DNA of 64,000 nt from Chloroflexi bacterium GWB2_49_20 (GTDB lineage: Bacteria > Chloroflexota > Anaerolineae > Anaerolineales > Villigracilaceae), in contig MGMF01000021.1 of NCBI GenBank assembly GCA_001796335.1, forward strand, positions 186,001 through 250,000, given 5' to 3'. The notes under the pieces were generated by a model. It ran no database searches, was not told where the DNA came from, and was given only the letters and a program-made list of their open reading frames with translations. Shown one piece after another: positions 1 to 8,752 of this stretch. Numbering within the stretch: the stretch's first letter is position 1; each line of letters starts with the position of its first letter. A program made the position numbers and the translations under genes.

Positions 1-268
1 CTGGAGACTCGGTGTTGTTGGAACCTCCATTGGCTTCACCGGCTTACCAGGTTTGGTAGATATGCGCGGAAAACCCGATTTATTCGGCGGAAAACTTCGT
101 ATAACACAAATTGCAGTAGCTGATGAGCTGGCAGCTGCCGCATCTCTTATGATGGGACAGGCTAATGAAGGAAAGCCAGTGATACATGTAAGAGGTTTTC
201 CTTACCCATTACGAAACGGTAAACTTGAAGAGCTCATTCGGCCGCATGAACAGGATATGTTTCGCTAA
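1..268 (+). CDS. cofE: coenzyme F420-0:L-glutamate ligase, C-terminal part (partial)
   Basis: The gene enters from the left edge in frame 2, so only the last 88 or so codons are seen and no start is present. CofE adds glutamate residues to F420-0 using GTP, the last step of F420 synthesis. The visible part has the family's C-terminal pattern: a GVVGTSIGFTGLPGLVD stretch, then DMRGKPDLFGG, a LRITQIAVADELAAAASL helix and the end strand KPVIHVRGFPYP. It lies 36 bases before cofD and 1 base separates cofD from cofC, so the three F420 genes are very likely one transcript. The assignment rests on recognised motifs plus these neighbours. Whether the full protein carries the extra FMN-reductase domain of some fused CofE (FbiB) proteins cannot be told; the C-terminus here ends directly after the ligase domain, so a C-terminal fusion is excluded. 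Confidence 0.88.
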   Translation, partial: WRLGVVGTSIGFTGLPGLVDMRGKPDLFGGKLRITQIAVADELAAAASLMMGQANEGKPVIHVRGFPYPLRNGKLEELIRPHEQDMFR

Positions 269-304
269 TATATCGTTATATCACTTCCATGGATTAATAA
301 TCAA

Positions 305-1243
305 ATGAAAATTGTTGCTCTTGCCGGCGGTGTTGGTGGGGCTAAATTAATAGACGGTTTTGCCAAGAATCTCTCCCCGCTTGATCTAACCATCATCGTA
401 AATACAGGGGATGATTTTAATCATTTGGGAATGCGCATCTGTCCTGATCTTGATACTATATGTTATACACTCGCTGGAATGGCTAATCCTGATACAGGAT
501 GGGGAAGAGAAAATGAATGTTGGACCGTACTTGCAGGTATAAAACAACTCGGTGGTCCGGACTGGTTCCGCATTGGGGACAAAGATTTGGCCACACATCT
601 TGAGCGCTCAAGAAGATTAATGGTAGGTCAGCCACTCAGCCGGATAATTCAAGACTTTTGTAAGTCTTGGAATATTAACCAAAAAGTCCTTCCAATGAGT
701 GACCAAAAAGTTTCAACGATAATCACCACCCTTGAGTACGGAGAAATTTCTTTTCAAGATTATTTTGTTAGAAATAAATGTGCTCCAACTGTTAAAAGAA
801 TCCATTTTGAAGGAATAAAAGATGCTACGCCAACTCCAGGTTTAATTGATGCCATTGAACAGGCTGATGCAATCGTAATATGTCCTTCCAATCCTTGGGT
901 AAGCATCGATCCTATTTTGAGTATTTCCGGAATTCGCACCAGTATAATAAAAAAACCAACAATCGCTGTATCGCCGATCATCAACGGGAAAGCCATAAAA
1001 GGTCCAGCAGCCAAGATGTATTCCGAGCTTGGCATTCAACCGTCCGCTCTTGCAGTGGCAAATCATTATAAAACAATCATTAGCGCAATTGTCATAGATA
1101 ATCAAGACTCAGCTCTATCAGAAGCCATTTCACACCTGGGTATCATACCTTTTGAATGTAATATACTTATGAAATTAACTGAGGATCGCGTTCAAGTGTC
1201 TCAAGATGTGCTAAACTACATAGAGAGGATATTAAACTTGTAA
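305..1243 (+). CDS. cofD: 2-phospho-L-lactate transferase
   Basis: CofD joins the phospho-lactate (or phosphoenolpyruvate-derived) moiety to the deazaflavin Fo, giving F420-0 or dehydro-F420-0, in the cytoplasm. The 312-residue product has the usual family length. It starts with the nucleotide-binding turn GGVGGAKL (residues 8-15), followed by VNTGDDF (32-38) that binds the substrate, and a CPSNPWVSIDPIL segment near residue 200, all typical of the family. The ATG at 305 is the first in frame and gives the conserved N-terminus directly. The gene is followed after one base by cofC, which makes the activated donor, and preceded by cofE. No cofG/cofH (Fo synthase) is visible in this window. Confidence 0.95.
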   Translation: MKIVALAGGVGGAKLIDGFAKNLSPLDLTIIVNTGDDFNHLGMRICPDLDTICYTLAGMANPDTGWGRENECWTVLAGIKQLGGPDWFRIGDKDLATHLERSRRLMVGQPLSRIIQDFCKSWNINQKVLPMSDQKVSTIITTLEYGEISFQDYFVRNKCAPTVKRIHFEGIKDATPTPGLIDAIEQADAIVICPSNPWVSIDPILSISGIRTSIIKKPTIAVSPIINGKAIKGPAAKMYSELGIQPSALAVANHYKTIISAIVIDNQDSALSEAISHLGIIPFECNILMKLTEDRVQVSQDVLNYIERILNL

Positions 1244-1244
1244 T

Positions 1245-1853
1245 ATGACCATCTGGGCTATCGTTCCCGTAAAACCACTACGTTTAGGAAAATCCCGCCT
1301 GGCGGGGACAATCTCCGAAGACGATCGAATTAATCTAAATACAAGGTTATTGGAACATACACTCCGAACACTGGCAAATTTAGCAGAAATTGGTCAGGTA
1401 CTTGTCGTTAGCCGAGATTCTAATGTTCTGGCAATTTCAAGAGAGTTAGGGGCAAAAACTATTTTAGAAAACGGGTCGCCGCATTTAAACACAGCTTTAA
1501 CAAGAGCAACTGTCTTTGCTCAATTGCATTCAATCCATGGAGTATTGATACTTCCTGCTGATTTACCATTGATAACCAGGAATGATATTCTTTCGCTCAT
1601 CAAGCTTGCTGAGAATCCTCCAGTTGTTGTAATTTCACCTGACAGGCGCGAGGAAGGTACGAATGCTCTGTTAATATCACCTGCGGGATTAATTGATTAT
1701 GATTTTGGACCAAATTCATTTGAAAGACATTGCCAACGAGCTAAACTTGCTGCCGCAAGACTCGAAATTGTAAATTTACCTTCTTTGGCATTTGATCTCG
1801 ATATTCCAGAAGACCTGCAAATGTTGGATGATTTATATGACATTGTAAAATAA
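1245..1853 (+). CDS. cofC: 2-phospho-L-lactate guanylyltransferase
   Basis: CofC activates 2-phospholactate (or phosphoenolpyruvate) with GTP for use by CofD. The 202-residue protein begins with the nucleotidyltransferase signature VPVKPLRLGKSRL (residues 7-19), and has LILPADLPL for the metal-binding aspartates and a C-terminal AFDLDIPEDL, all as in MobA-like guanylyltransferases of this family. Its ATG lies one base after the cofD stop, so translation is probably coupled. Which three-carbon acid is used cannot be read from the sequence. Confidence 0.93.
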   Translation: MTIWAIVPVKPLRLGKSRLAGTISEDDRINLNTRLLEHTLRTLANLAEIGQVLVVSRDSNVLAISRELGAKTILENGSPHLNTALTRATVFAQLHSIHGVLILPADLPLITRNDILSLIKLAENPPVVVISPDRREEGTNALLISPAGLIDYDFGPNSFERHCQRAKLAAARLEIVNLPSLAFDLDIPEDLQMLDDLYDIVK

Positions 1854-1880
1854 TAATCGTTCGTTTGAAAAGAGGAGTAT

Positions 1881-2879
1881 ATGACAAAACGAATCGCGCT
1901 TTATTTGCAAGACTCCCATAACCTAAGAGATGGATTAGATTATGTAAGATATGCAGAAGAACATGGCTTTGAGGCAGTTTGGCAAGCGGAATCACGCTTG
2001 GTTAGGGATGCTATTGTTCCTATGGCAGCATATGCTGCTGTAACAGAAAAAATAAAAGTGGGTTCTGGGGTAATTAATAATTGGACTCGAAATATTGGGT
2101 TATTGGCAGCAACATTTCTTACACTAGACGACCTCGCCCCAAATCGAATAATCTGTGGGATTGGAGCGTGGTGGGATCCACTTGCAAAAAATGTCGGCAT
2201 AGATCGCCGTAAACCTCTTGTTGCCATGCGTGAGACGATAGAAATTCTTCGCCGCTTACTTAATATGGAGCGCGTAACTTACCATGGTGAATTTCATCAT
2301 GTTGACGGCATTGAACTTGATATTGTTCATGGAAGACGTGAACCAAGACATTTACCCATCATGATTGGCGCCACCGGTGACAAGATGATGGAATTGACCG
2401 GTGAGATCGCGGATGGTGTGGTTCTAAATTATTGTGTTCCCCCAGAATATAACGATAGGGCCCTAGAAATGCTGGAAATTGGAGCCCGGAAATTTGGAAG
2501 AACCCTGAACGATCTTGATAGACCTCAATTAGTGGTATGTTCGGTGGATCATGACCATGATTCAGCTTTTGAAACATCCAAAATGCTTCTATGTCAGTAT
2601 CTGGCACAACAACCCCACATCGCCAAAGCATCAGGGGTATCTGATGATATTGTCGCCAAAATTCAATCCATATTGGGTTGGCCGGCAACAAAAGAACAAA
2701 TTAACCAGGCCAAGCACCTTGTGCCCGATGCGTTGGTAAGCCGTATTACCGCTTCTGGCACGCCAGATGAAGCTCGCTTAAAAGTAAACGAATACATTAA
2801 ACGTGGTTGTACATGTCCCATTCTATACCCGGCTGGTGGAGACGTAAACCTACTTATTGAGACATTTTCCCAGAAGTAG
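1881..2879 (+). CDS. LLM-class F420-dependent oxidoreductase
   Basis: A 332-residue luciferase-like monooxygenase-superfamily TIM barrel. Members with this N-terminus ([18 protein letters not shown]) use F420 rather than FMN; the closest well-known relatives are methylene-tetrahydromethanopterin reductases and F420-dependent glucose-6-phosphate dehydrogenases. Internal signatures are [31 protein letters not shown] and [27 protein letters not shown] clear AAGAGGAG ribosome site sits just before the ATG. It follows cofC by 27 bases, so the cofactor genes and a likely user of the cofactor are in one operon. The substrate is unknown; assignment to the F420-dependent branch is supported by the neighbourhood and general motifs, not by a visible specificity residue. 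Confidence 0.88.
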   Translation: MTKRIALYLQDSHNLRDGLDYVRYAEEHGFEAVWQAESRLVRDAIVPMAAYAAVTEKIKVGSGVINNWTRNIGLLAATFLTLDDLAPNRIICGIGAWWDPLAKNVGIDRRKPLVAMRETIEILRRLLNMERVTYHGEFHHVDGIELDIVHGRREPRHLPIMIGATGDKMMELTGEIADGVVLNYCVPPEYNDRALEMLEIGARKFGRTLNDLDRPQLVVCSVDHDHDSAFETSKMLLCQYLAQQPHIAKASGVSDDIVAKIQSILGWPATKEQINQAKHLVPDALVSRITASGTPDEARLKVNEYIKRGCTCPILYPAGGDVNLLIETFSQK

Positions 2880-2933
2880 CCCCATCATATTAAAAGATGA
2901 CTTTTAGAATCAATAAATTATCTGGAAATAGCT

Positions 2934-3398
2934 ATGAAAAAACAACCGAATTCACTTCATTGCTTTATCTGTGGTTTAGAAAATCCAATTGGTTTAAAAC
3001 TTAAGATATATGAGACTGGAGAAGGTATTATTGAGACTACCTTCACAGCTCCAGATCATTTTCAGGGATATCCGGGGGTTCTACACGGAGGCATTGTCGC
3101 TTCTATCCTGGACGAGATCAGCGGTCGCGCCCTGATGGGGGATCCATCCTCTCCCCGCTTCATGTTTACAGGCAAATTGGACGTTAAATACCGGAAAAAT
3201 GTGCCCATCGGTAAACCTCTTCACATTGTAGGGAAAGCGGGTAAGTCCAAAGGAAAAATGGCGGAAGGATGGGCAGGAATTTATAATGAAAACAATGAAT
3301 TACTTGCTGAAGCCAATACCTTGTTAATTGATGTTCCACAGGATTTGCTGGCACAAACAGACTCGAACAACCTTGGGTGGAAAATTTACCCGGATTGA
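2934..3398 (+). CDS. PaaI-type hotdog thioesterase
   Basis: A 154-residue single hotdog-fold protein. The diagnostic PaaI/YbgC-like stretch YPGVLHGGIVASILDE is at residues 46-61, with H51-G52-G53 in the usual place of the active-site loop and D60 or E61 on the following helix. An N-terminal C10-x2-C13 pair resembles the short cysteine motif seen in a subgroup of these proteins. Such enzymes hydrolyse acyl-CoA thioesters; the acyl group is not evident. It lies between the LLM oxidoreductase and the FAD subunit, 16 bases before the latter, so it is probably part of the same transcript. Confidence 0.85.
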   Translation: MKKQPNSLHCFICGLENPIGLKLKIYETGEGIIETTFTAPDHFQGYPGVLHGGIVASILDEISGRALMGDPSSPRFMFTGKLDVKYRKNVPIGKPLHIVGKAGKSKGKMAEGWAGIYNENNELLAEANTLLIDVPQDLLAQTDSNNLGWKIYPD

Positions 3399-3414
3399 CG
3401 CAGGCATACAAAAT

Positions 3415-4179
3415 ATGATAAAGAAGTATTATCGACCTCAATCGCTGCCAGATGCCTTTCTTCTCCTGAATAAACCAAACACAATCCCACTTGCTGGCGG
3501 GACTTATATAACTACTGAAATAAATAGTGAATTTAATGTCGTTGATCTACAGGATCTAGGCCTGGATAAAGTAGTAGTTCAAAATCAAAAAATCGAGATA
3601 GGCTCAACCACTAAACTTCAACAATTGCATCAAAACCAACATATTCCCGAATTCTTCAGGACAGCAATCAAGCTGGAAGCCCCCCTAAATATTAGAAATT
3701 CAGCCAGTCTGGGTGGCTTATTGGTTACGTGTGATGGGAGATCTCCCGTTGCCACATCTTTGCTAGCCTTGGATGCCAGGATTATCCTTGATCCAGATCG
3801 TGAAGAAATATTAATTTCTAATTTTTTTTCTTTTCGCTCCAGCATAACAAGAAAACGTCTTATAACTTCGATAATCTTGCCCTCGCTCCAAAACTTTAGT
3901 TTTGCGTATGTTGCTCGGACTCCATTTGATCGGCCAATCGTAAGCACGGCAATGTCAATGTGGATGAATGGGCGATCAAGGCTGGCTCTTGGCGGATATG
4001 GAGCACAACCACTCCTTGTTATTGATGGTCAAATTTTGGATGACATTTCTTTAGCAGCCCGAAGCGCCTTTAGCAACGCAGAAGATGAGTGGGCCTCAGC
4101 ATACTATAGATCTGAAATGGCAGGTGTTTTAGCCACAAGATGCCTAAAAATAATTAAAAACAAATTCGGGAAGCAATGA
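3415..4179 (+). CDS. molybdenum hydroxylase FAD-binding subunit (CoxM/XdhB type)
   Basis: The middle subunit that carries FAD in xanthine dehydrogenase/CO dehydrogenase-type enzymes. I start at the ATG at 3415 (254 residues): it begins with YYRPQSLPDAFLLL, the usual start of this family, and a longer frame would run into the thioesterase gene. FAD motifs are LAGGTY at residues 26-31 and IRNSASLGGLLVT near residue 97, the equivalents of AGGTDL and IRNxATxGGN. The C-terminal domain (GRSRLALGGYGAQPLL onward) is present but short; the whole protein is some 30 residues shorter than typical members. Its stop overlaps the start of the membrane hydrolase (ATGA at 4176). The Mo/FeS subunit is two genes downstream, so the enzyme genes are split by an unrelated gene. 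Confidence 0.88.
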   Translation: MIKKYYRPQSLPDAFLLLNKPNTIPLAGGTYITTEINSEFNVVDLQDLGLDKVVVQNQKIEIGSTTKLQQLHQNQHIPEFFRTAIKLEAPLNIRNSASLGGLLVTCDGRSPVATSLLALDARIILDPDREEILISNFFSFRSSITRKRLITSIILPSLQNFSFAYVARTPFDRPIVSTAMSMWMNGRSRLALGGYGAQPLLVIDGQILDDISLAARSAFSNAEDEWASAYYRSEMAGVLATRCLKIIKNKFGKQ

Positions 4180-5834
4180 GAAAAAAAATCCAACTAATTA
4201 TCGGTATAACAATATGTCTGGCTATAGCCGTAAGCGCATATCTCTGGGCTACAAATATGATGCAGTCCCTATATCTCTATCGCTCGCCTTTATCAAGGAC
4301 ACCCCCTGCTCCAGGAGAAACAACGGGGTCTTCTGTCACCGCTAAAGTTGTGATCATCCTCGTTGATGCCCTGAGGGTAGATACGGCTTTCAATTCCGAT
4401 ATTATGCCGTCTCTGATTAAATTGCGAAATAATGCGGCCTGGGGAACAATGCACAGCCAACCTCCATCTTACTCAGAACCTGGATGGACAACTTTACTTA
4501 CGGGGGCTTGGCCAGATATATCAGATGGTCCTGCCATGAATTTGGATTATGCAAATATTTATCCATTTACACAGGATAATATTTTTTCTGCAGCTCATCG
4601 CCTTGGATTGAAAACAGCAATTTCCGGGTATTATTGGTTCGAAAAAATGTTGCCTCAAGGATCCACGGATAACAGCTTCTACACCGAAGAGGAGGATAAC
4701 TTGGCAGATCAACAGGTTGTTAATGCCGCTCTGCCCTGGTTAATGGACGATCAAATAAGTCTTTTGCTCATTCACATCGATCAGGTTGATTATGCAGGGC
4801 ATCATGAAGGAGGACCTCGCAGTATAAATTGGGAGGAGGCTGCAAAGCGTGCAGATACCTTGATTAACTCCATTGTCAGCCAGTTGGATTTAAATAAAGC
4901 TACCGTCATAATTGTGTCAGATCATGGACAAATCGATTCCGGTGGTCATGGCGGGCAGGAGACAATTGTCCTTACAGAACCATTTCTATTGGTTGGGAAC
5001 AGTATCACGCCTGGACAATACCCGGATATTCAAATGGTAGATATAGCTCCTACAATCTCCGTATTATTGGGTTTGAATATACCCGCAACAAATCAAGGCC
5101 GACCTCTCTTGAATATGATCACGCTTGGCAAAGACAAAACCTCGCTCGTTAATATCGCTCTCTCCAACCAGCAAGACCAATTACTCAAAATTTATTTGGA
5201 CGCAATTGGTCAAAAAGAAAAATTACTTGATGGGCAAAATATTGTATCTGCAACACAGAATTCTATTTTAAGCGCTCGTAATACGCGTCTTACATCCGAG
5301 CGGCTAAAACGAGGCCTGATTGCTATAATTCTTCTCGGAATGTGTTTATTTCTCGTAATTCAGCGACAAACCAGGAAAACAATTGTTTTTTATCTTCTAA
5401 TCGGAATTATTTATTCCTTGATATTTAATGTTCGCTATGCACTGCTGGATCAACACCCATATTCTCTTTCATGGGTCCCTGGCCAGAAGGAACTAGTTAT
5501 TTATATAGCAGTTACAACCACAATCGCTTATCTGATGTGTTGGTTAATGTTTAACTTGTTCATGAAGACATTTACAAAAAAACCCATTGAAGCTGCTCGT
5601 CAAACGATATTTTTGACAATTTCAACCATATTTATAGTTGCGATACCTTTATATCTAAGTTTTGTCATAAATGGTTTTCTGGTTTCTTGGACACTTCCTG
5701 ATATGCTCAGCATGTATCTGGCTTTCGTGGCTCTACTCCAGTGTATGGTGATTGCAATCATTGGAATCTTTCTCGCTGGATTATCAGTACCAATAAGCTT
5801 TGTAGCCAGACGATTTACCGGAGTTACTATTTAA
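4176..5834 (+). CDS. membrane alkaline-phosphatase-superfamily hydrolase (phosphodiesterase/nucleotide pyrophosphatase type)
   Basis: A 552-residue membrane protein. Residues 5-25 form an N-terminal signal anchor. The extracytoplasmic domain starts with the metal site at D64 in IILVDALRVD, followed by SEPGWTTLLTG with the nucleophile Thr, then HIDQVDYAGHHEG and IIVSDHGQIDSGGHG with the remaining Asp/His metal ligands. After about residue 390 there are four hydrophobic segments. This domain order resembles GPI ethanolamine phosphate transferase-like proteins and other type I phosphodiesterases. It could be a phosphodiesterase or a phospho-group transferase acting outside the membrane. It overlaps both neighbours (ATGA with the FAD subunit, TAATG with the Mo subunit), so it is locked into the hydroxylase operon although no link to that enzyme is known to me. 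Confidence 0.85.
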   Translation: MRKKIQLIIGITICLAIAVSAYLWATNMMQSLYLYRSPLSRTPPAPGETTGSSVTAKVVIILVDALRVDTAFNSDIMPSLIKLRNNAAWGTMHSQPPSYSEPGWTTLLTGAWPDISDGPAMNLDYANIYPFTQDNIFSAAHRLGLKTAISGYYWFEKMLPQGSTDNSFYTEEEDNLADQQVVNAALPWLMDDQISLLLIHIDQVDYAGHHEGGPRSINWEEAAKRADTLINSIVSQLDLNKATVIIVSDHGQIDSGGHGGQETIVLTEPFLLVGNSITPGQYPDIQMVDIAPTISVLLGLNIPATNQGRPLLNMITLGKDKTSLVNIALSNQQDQLLKIYLDAIGQKEKLLDGQNIVSATQNSILSARNTRLTSERLKRGLIAIILLGMCLFLVIQRQTRKTIVFYLLIGIIYSLIFNVRYALLDQHPYSLSWVPGQKELVIYIAVTTTIAYLMCWLMFNLFMKTFTKKPIEAARQTIFLTISTIFIVAIPLYLSFVINGFLVSWTLPDMLSMYLAFVALLQCMVIAIIGIFLAGLSVPISFVARRFTGVTI

Positions 5835-8752
5835 TGAATATTAACCTTTTAATAAATGGTGTGCAAAGCGATTTCACTGTTTCCCCTGGGGACACTTTAT
5901 TTACTGTATTGCGTAAGGCTGGTTACTATTCCATAAAGTTTGGCGATGAGCACGGCTTTTCCGGGGTTGATACAGTTTTATTAGATGGAGATCCAATAAA
6001 CTCAGGTCTAATTCTCGCTGCTCAGGCCGAAGGTCACAAAATTGTAACTGCAGAAGCCCTGGGAGATTTTCCTGATCAAGGATGGAAGAAAACCGAGGGG
6101 TTGCATCCACTTCAGCTCGCATTTATCGAGACCGGGGCGATTCAATGTGGATACTGTACACCTGCCCAGCTACTTGCCTCCAAAGCTCTCTTGGACAAAA
6201 ACCCCAACCCAACTGAAGAAGATATTCGAGAAGCTTTATCGGGTGTGTTATGTCGGTGTACGGGCTACCAAAAACCAGTTGAGGCTGTCCTGGTGGCTGC
6301 TTCAAAAATGCGTAATGATATACCTTTTGAATCGAGCTCAAATTTAATGGTACCAACAGATTCTAAAAACGATTTTAAAACAGTTGGCAAACCTGCAATA
6401 AAGAGCGATGCCGTAAAATTAGCCCAAGGAAAGCCGGCTTTTACGGCAGATATCGAAATGAAGGGGATGTTATTCGCCAAAGTACTGTTTAGCCCTCATG
6501 CGCATGCACGCATCCGCAGTATAGACACATGTCGAGCCGGCGCCTTGCCTGGTGTTGCAGTCATATTGACCTGGAAAGATATCCCCCGCGTGGTTTACTC
6601 AACAGCAGGACAATCTGACCCTATCCCAGGACCTTTGGACACCTTTTCACTTGATAACAAGGTACGTTTTGTTGGCGATAGAGTTGCTTTTGTAGCCGCA
6701 GAAAGCATCGAAATTGCTGAAAAGGCCATTAAATTAATAAAAGTTGATTATGAATTACTGGACCCTGTTTTAAATTCATCTGCTGCACAAAGAGATGGTG
6801 CGCCCATTTTGCACGATGAACCGGAATACCAGAATTTTGCGAATTCAAATCCACAAAAAAATCTTGCTGCAGAAATCAGGATAGATATTGGTGATGTAGA
6901 AAAAGGATTTTCTGAAGCCGATGAAATTATTGAGGAGGACTACGAAGTATCCAAAGTTCAGCAAGCCCACCTTGAACCACATGTTGTGGTTACCTATTGG
7001 GATGCCGATGATCGCCTTGTCATTCGAACCAGTACCCAGGTACCCTTTCACGTACGAAGAGTCTTAGCACCGGTATTGAATTTACCGATTAAAAGAATAC
7101 GTGTTATTAAACCTCGTATCGGAGGTGGTTTTGGCGGAAAACAGGAAATATTAATTGAGGACATCGCTGCCCACTTAACAATTGCGACCAAAAGACCCGT
7201 TATCCTTGAATACACACGCGAAGACGAATTTATAGCATCACGCTCACGCCATCCCATGAAAATTCATATGAAAACCGGGGTCAAAAAAGATGGCACAATA
7301 ACCGCCAATGAAATGGTAGTCCTTTCAAACACAGGTGCGTATGGGTGTCATGCCCTAACGGTGACTGGAAATACAGGTCATAAATCCATGGCACTCTATA
7401 TTGGTGATGGCAAGTATCGGAAATCGCCTAATATTAGATTTTACGCTGATGTTGTCTATACGAATACCCCTCCATCTGGCGCTTTTCGAGGATATGGGGT
7501 TCCACAGGGTTTTTGGCCTCTCGAACGCCACATGGAAATAATTGCCAATAAGTTGGGATTGGATCCGCTGGAATTTCGTCAAAAAAACACCATCCGTGCT
7601 GGTGAATTTCATCCATTTAGCACGGTGTGGAACGAAGGTCGCGAACCTCGTCCTGAAGTAATAAATACTGTTGGTTTGGAAGAATGTGTCAGGCAAGGCA
7701 AATTGGCCATCGGATGGGATCAAAAATACAATAACCAGAGTTGGCATTCAAATCATCACAACTCACATAAATCTTCAATCCGAAAAGGAATTGGTGTCGC
7801 ACTGGTCATGCAGGGAACTGCAATTCCATATTTGGATATGGGTGGTGCTTCGATCAAAATGAATGACGATGGTTCATTCAATTTACTGGTTGGCGCAACG
7901 GACCTGGGTACAGGATCCGATACAGTTCTAGGGCAAATGGCTGCTGAAATCCTCGGTGTTCCACTGGATGATATTATTACATATTCTTCAGATACAGATT
8001 TCACACCGTTTGACAAAGGTGCGTACGCTTCCAGCACAACTTATGTATCTGGTACAGCTGTCGTTCAAGCAGCGAAACTGGTTGCTGAGAGGATAAGAAT
8101 TCGTGCTGCCGAATTGCTTAAAGCCACAGAACATGATCTGATAATTCTAATGGATAGAAAAGCTATTTCCCCTGACGGACGCTTTGTTTATTACACCGAC
8201 ATTGCCCTAAGTACCTTACATCATTTTAAACAGGAACAAATTATGGCGGTCGCGTCTTTTGTTGCAGAAAACTCACCGCCTCCATTTGCCGCCCAATTTG
8301 CAGAAGTTTCTGTAGACACTGAAACCGGCCAGATCGTTGTAGACAAACTTGTCATGGCTGTAGATTCAGGGCAGATCATTAATCCAAGTACTGCCTTCGG
8401 ACAAATAGAGGGGGGTATGACACAAGCGCTTGGATATGCATTGTGCGAAGAAATGGTTTATGATAATTCCGGCAAAGCAAGAGAAAAAGATTTTTTAAAT
8501 TATCATATTTTTAGAGCCAACGAAATGCCTGAACTCATATCAATTTTTGTGGAAACAAAAGAACCCAGCCACCCATTTGGTGTTAAAGCAGTAGCGGAAA
8601 TCCCCATGGATGGTGTAGCCCCGGCCATTGGTAATGCAATTTGGGATGCAATTGGAGTTGAGATAAAAACATTACCAATTACACCCGAAAAAATCTGGCG
8701 AGCTCTAAAGTCAAAAAATTCGAATCATATAAAAACTAATAATTTACAATGA
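5834..8752 (+). CDS. fused [2Fe-2S]/molybdopterin subunit of a molybdenum hydroxylase, distal cluster ligands missing
   Basis: A 972-residue fusion of the small iron-sulfur subunit and the large molybdenum subunit of the xanthine oxidase family. I use the ATG at 5834 that overlaps the previous stop. Residues 1-75 form the plant-ferredoxin-like domain, but the four cluster cysteines are replaced by D38, S43, D46 and G58 with the surrounding frame (KFG...G...TVLLDG) intact. The second, helical FeS domain is normal: CGYC at 105-108 and CRC at 140-142. The Mo domain follows from about residue 180, with GGGFGGKQE, GAFRGYGVPQ, GATDLGTGSDTVLGQ and the catalytic glutamate in VKAVAEIPMDG. Substrate cannot be assigned from sequence. 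It is followed by xdhC (4-base overlap), which matures the cofactor. Confidence 0.93.
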   Translation: MNINLLINGVQSDFTVSPGDTLFTVLRKAGYYSIKFGDEHGFSGVDTVLLDGDPINSGLILAAQAEGHKIVTAEALGDFPDQGWKKTEGLHPLQLAFIETGAIQCGYCTPAQLLASKALLDKNPNPTEEDIREALSGVLCRCTGYQKPVEAVLVAASKMRNDIPFESSSNLMVPTDSKNDFKTVGKPAIKSDAVKLAQGKPAFTADIEMKGMLFAKVLFSPHAHARIRSIDTCRAGALPGVAVILTWKDIPRVVYSTAGQSDPIPGPLDTFSLDNKVRFVGDRVAFVAAESIEIAEKAIKLIKVDYELLDPVLNSSAAQRDGAPILHDEPEYQNFANSNPQKNLAAEIRIDIGDVEKGFSEADEIIEEDYEVSKVQQAHLEPHVVVTYWDADDRLVIRTSTQVPFHVRRVLAPVLNLPIKRIRVIKPRIGGGFGGKQEILIEDIAAHLTIATKRPVILEYTREDEFIASRSRHPMKIHMKTGVKKDGTITANEMVVLSNTGAYGCHALTVTGNTGHKSMALYIGDGKYRKSPNIRFYADVVYTNTPPSGAFRGYGVPQGFWPLERHMEIIANKLGLDPLEFRQKNTIRAGEFHPFSTVWNEGREPRPEVINTVGLEECVRQGKLAIGWDQKYNNQSWHSNHHNSHKSSIRKGIGVALVMQGTAIPYLDMGGASIKMNDDGSFNLLVGATDLGTGSDTVLGQMAAEILGVPLDDIITYSSDTDFTPFDKGAYASSTTYVSGTAVVQAAKLVAERIRIRAAELLKATEHDLIILMDRKAISPDGRFVYYTDIALSTLHHFKQEQIMAVASFVAENSPPPFAAQFAEVSVDTETGQIVVDKLVMAVDSGQIINPSTAFGQIEGGMTQALGYALCEEMVYDNSGKAREKDFLNYHIFRANEMPELISIFVETKEPSHPFGVKAVAEIPMDGVAPAIGNAIWDAIGVEIKTLPITPEKIWRALKSKNSNHIKTNNLQ

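Noticed and set aside
5945-6007. A frameshift or sequencing error as cause of the missing FeS cysteines
   Set aside because: The reading frame and the flanking residues stay aligned through the whole motif, with only the four ligand codons and some loop residues changed; a frameshift would scramble the block.
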